The notes under the pieces: model-generated | Databases searched by the model: none | Seen by the model: the letters and a program-made list of their open reading frames with translations, nothing else | Told to the model about the DNA's origin: nothing | Assembly: GCA_002794735.1 (NCBI GenBank) | Contig: NBAZ01000018.1 | Span: 402,660 to 466,659 of the forward strand | Direction of reading: 5' to 3' | Source of the DNA: Pyrrhoderma lamaoense | Taxonomy: Eukaryota; Basidiomycota; Agaricomycetes; Hymenochaetales; Hymenochaetaceae | Length of the DNA stretch: 64,000 bases | Program-made: the position numbers and the translations under genes | Part shown: one piece after another, positions 61,320-64,000 of the stretch | Numbering within the stretch: position 1 is the stretch's first letter | Layout: each line of letters starts with the position of its first letter

Positions 61320-62545
61320 TTTTGTTCCTCTCCTTCCTTTATTCTTTCACAAGCATACCAGCGATACGAGCGGTCTGCAAGGTCGACAAGAAACCACAGA
61401 ACATAGCAGAGATGGCTATCCTAGTGATAATCTTTGCTCAGGAAGGCGCGAGAGCACTGAGCACACTGATTTGGATTTGGATACCTAGAAAGCCTAGGTT
61501 GGCGAATCCACCGCGTGCGTAAGTGGTGATTGTAAGTGCTCGGTCAGAGAGAGGGTTGTCAGAAGCCATGTTTGTTTGGAGATCTGTCATATACATAATT
61601 ACGATTTTATCAGTAATCTAGTTGGACTGAAGGGAGGGGGGAGTAGAACACAAACCAAAGTAAGCCACAAACTCATTCGAAGCAAGTTTCGTAGCAAGTA
61701 ACTGCGAATCCCTCAGGATCTCACCACGAGGTAAAAACATGTATTCAATAACCAACTGCAATGTCAACTCATGAATCCCATACGCTTTCCATATCCAGTT
61801 GATAGCGACAACAAGGGACACATTCGTCAACACGTTCAACAAGATCGATCCGGCGACCATGAACGTGAACCAGTCTCCCTTGGAGAACGCGCGAAGAGCA
61901 TTCACGGCGGGTTATTGTCTGCGTGTCCTCAGACTACGTCGATCGTGCCCGTCACACGAGTTTGTCGTCTTCGGGTATACACATCTTGCTGATGGCAAAC
62001 AAAGCTGGGATAGACATGAAGAAGGCCGTAACAAGGTTTTTGGCGGTACTACAAGGGCGATGTATGCAGATAACATAGAACGTGCAATACTTGAAGAAGC
62101 TAAAGTAATGAATGGTAAGTATATCACAAATGGGTGAAAAGGAACGGATTGAGAGAAAGACCAATTATTTAAGAGGAAAAAAGAGTTGTGTAACACGTAC
62201 AGGAAGCCATAGTTAAGTGTAGCTCAGATTGAGTCATGAGGTCAATATAAGGTTCGACAAGACAAATATCTTCGCTCTGCGCAACCCAGGGCAAGGAAGC
62301 GGCCCGAGAGAGGATCATAATATTGAAGAAAAAAAAGCAAGCAAATTTGATGTTGAAGACGGAGCGACATAGTACATCATGTGAACAAATGCGATGAAGA
62401 TAATCTCAGAGAGCTGTGATGATTGTTTGGTCAAGTGACGAAAAAACTAAAGACGATACAAAAGTCAATTGAAATTACAACTGACAGTATTAAGGGGGAC
62501 GCATTATGGCGAAAACCGTCAAGACTGTGTTCCAATAGATAAGTA
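61320..62545 (-). pseudogene. decayed concentrative nucleoside transporter (CNT/SLC28 type), copy B
   Basis: This holds the same blocks as copy A. ITLASSSIARSMLSAYIAL lies at about 62,050-62,115. TAFFMSIPALFAISKMCIPE follows at about 61,990-62,050. [20 protein letters not shown] and LASNEFVAYFGLCS lie at about 61,640-61,780, and CGFLSTLQTARIAGMLVKE at about 61,330-61,400. The TGA at 61,438-61,440 is the same one as in copy A. The segment matching the copy A hairpin [13 protein letters not shown] is further damaged here (about 62,230-62,300). It is not functional. Confidence 0.7.
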
Positions 62546-62649
62546 GCATGGGTTGGAAGCGACTGGCTGGAAAATAGATTGTTGTAAATAGAGACAGATA
62601 ATCGCAGAGTGATTTAGTTTATGATGACTAATCCGAGATTGGATATCCA

Positions 62650-64000
62650 AAGTATGATTATTAAGCATTTTAATATGGTAATATTTTCACGCAGTAGTAC
62701 ACAAAAGATTTAAAATAATTAATTAATGTTAGCAAAAATATTATAAGACCAATAATAGTCAAAAATGATTAAAAAAGCAAAAATAGTAAACACACAACAA
62801 CATTGCATTAGAATAACTCCCAAAAAGGGATCAAAATTGGCAAAAATCACATGGTGAAACCATAATACCAATAGCAAAAAAAAAATAGTATACAAAACCA
62901 ATAAAAGTAAAAAAAACAGTACATAATGTTGATAATAGCAATTATATTAAAACATCAAAAATCAATAGCACACCATAACACCATTAAAAACAAAAAATAA
63001 AAAATTAATATTAGAATAAATAAAAAATATTAAATAATACCAAATATTGATTAAAAAAATAACATTAATGTTAAAAAAAGTTATGTATTATCAACAATAG
63101 TAAAAAAAAATATATAACACCAATAGTAATAAAAACAAATATTAAGCGAAAAACAGTATAAATCATTATTTATTATCAAAAATATAAAATTAGAAAAAAT
63201 AATATAATGTGAATCATAAAGTTATGAAAACAAATAATATTAATATAAACATTAATAGAAGATATGTAACACCGCTAACAGTAAAAAAATGTTAAATAAC
63301 ATGAATAATAGTAAAAAACCAAAGTATAATATTAAACAAAAATATTATATAAAATAAAAAAGCAAAAAATGAAAAAAAAATTTCAAAATTAATAATTATG
63401 TATTGTTGTAAATAATAAGAAAAATAGAAAAAAAATATTTAGTGACCACCAAAAAAACATAATATCATAACAAAGAGTATATAATATCATATTAAAACGA
63501 GTTGTATAAAAACATCAAAAAATTAAATAATATGACATCAAAATAAATTATATAATATTTTTAAATAAAAATACAGCATAAAACCAATGATAGCAAAAAT
63601 CATATGAAACATATTATATAACATTAAAAAAGTTAATCATAGCAACATATTAATAATAGTAAAATGAAAGTATATCAAAAAATGAATTATAAAATAATTA
63701 AAAATAAAAAAAATGAATAATATTAAATAATAAAGAAATGTTAAGCAATACACACAATTACAAAGAAATAATAACATGAATAATAAAAAAACAAAATATA
63801 AAATAAATAATATGATGAAAACAAGAATAACAAAAAATAAATATTATGTAAAATAAAGAATAAGTAAAAAATAAAGAAAATTAAATTAAAAAGAATAATA
63901 AATAAGTTTAAGTTGAAAATTAAATTATTAATAATTAGATATTATTATAAATAATGAAAAAAAAATATTAGACATATAGTCACACATTCAGTATTATAAA
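62650..64000. repeat. A-rich, extremely AT-rich block of copy B (cut by window end)
   Basis: This has the same composition, plus-strand A excess and phrase order as the block of copy A (matching at 56,641/62,726 and 57,961/63,968). It continues beyond the window. No coding exon is visible. Confidence 0.8.

Larger units (their letters stand above)
58750..64000. repeat. segmental duplication, copy B (cut by window end)
   Basis: Copy B is collinear with copy A from ttcaacttac at 58,750. It has the same coiled-coil and transporter remains followed by the A-rich block. It shows extra damage compared with A, for example a TAA at about 59,143 where A has TTA, and loss of parts of the transporter 5' end. 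Its right end is outside the window. Confidence 0.85.

Overview
The window looks like nuclear DNA of a filamentous basidiomycete, probably Agaricomycotina. Protein-coding genes are split by many short GT-AG introns (mostly 50-100 nt), intergenic DNA is moderately AT-rich, and the gene set is eukaryotic and fungal: GATA and Zn2Cys6 transcription factors, Kel3-like kelch protein, arogenate/prephenate dehydrogenase TYR1, importin Kap123, PX-domain Ypt35-like protein and class A flavin monooxygenases. No organism-specific marker allows a genus call.

Layout. 1-10 kb: a GATA zinc-finger regulator (+, coding ends at 6235) in microsatellite- and pyrimidine-rich flanks. 10-14.8 kb: no recognisable gene. 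14.8-27.6 kb: a compact metabolic block with FAD monooxygenase 1 (-), 3-ketoacyl-CoA thiolase (+), Kel3-like kelch protein (-), FAD monooxygenase 2 (+, paralogue of the first) and a protein tyrosine phosphatase (+). 29.3-32.3 kb: a small unrecognised protein and TYR1 (both +). 34.7-37.6 kb: a Zn2Cys6 regulator (-). 37.6-42.5 kb: apparently gene-free. 42.6-47.3 kb: a Ypt35-like PX protein followed by Kap123/importin-4 (both +). 48.3-51.4 kb: an HtrL/YibB-like type II membrane protein and a small predicted multi-exon gene (both -).

From 51.5 kb the window becomes a decayed, repeat-rich region. It holds two diverged copies of a small ORF, then a tandem segmental duplication of about 6.1 kb (copy A from 52,567, copy B from 58,750 to beyond the window end). 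Each copy carries a decayed coiled-coil gene (+), a decayed concentrative nucleoside transporter (CNT/SLC28 type) pseudogene (-), and a long A-rich, extremely AT-rich block. Stop codons shared by both copies indicate that the genes died before the duplication. Between the copies lie a perfect hairpin and an array of six direct 12-bp repeats spaced 21-22 or 31 bp apart, that is, by about two or three helical turns.

Many otherwise well-conserved coding regions need a one-base insertion, usually in a short C or G run, to stay in frame. This points to systematic single-base deletions in the assembly rather than to dead genes, and it affects how broken genes in this window should be read. I did not find a clearly new functional system; the phased repeat array and the duplicated pseudogene plus A-rich units are the most unusual structures.
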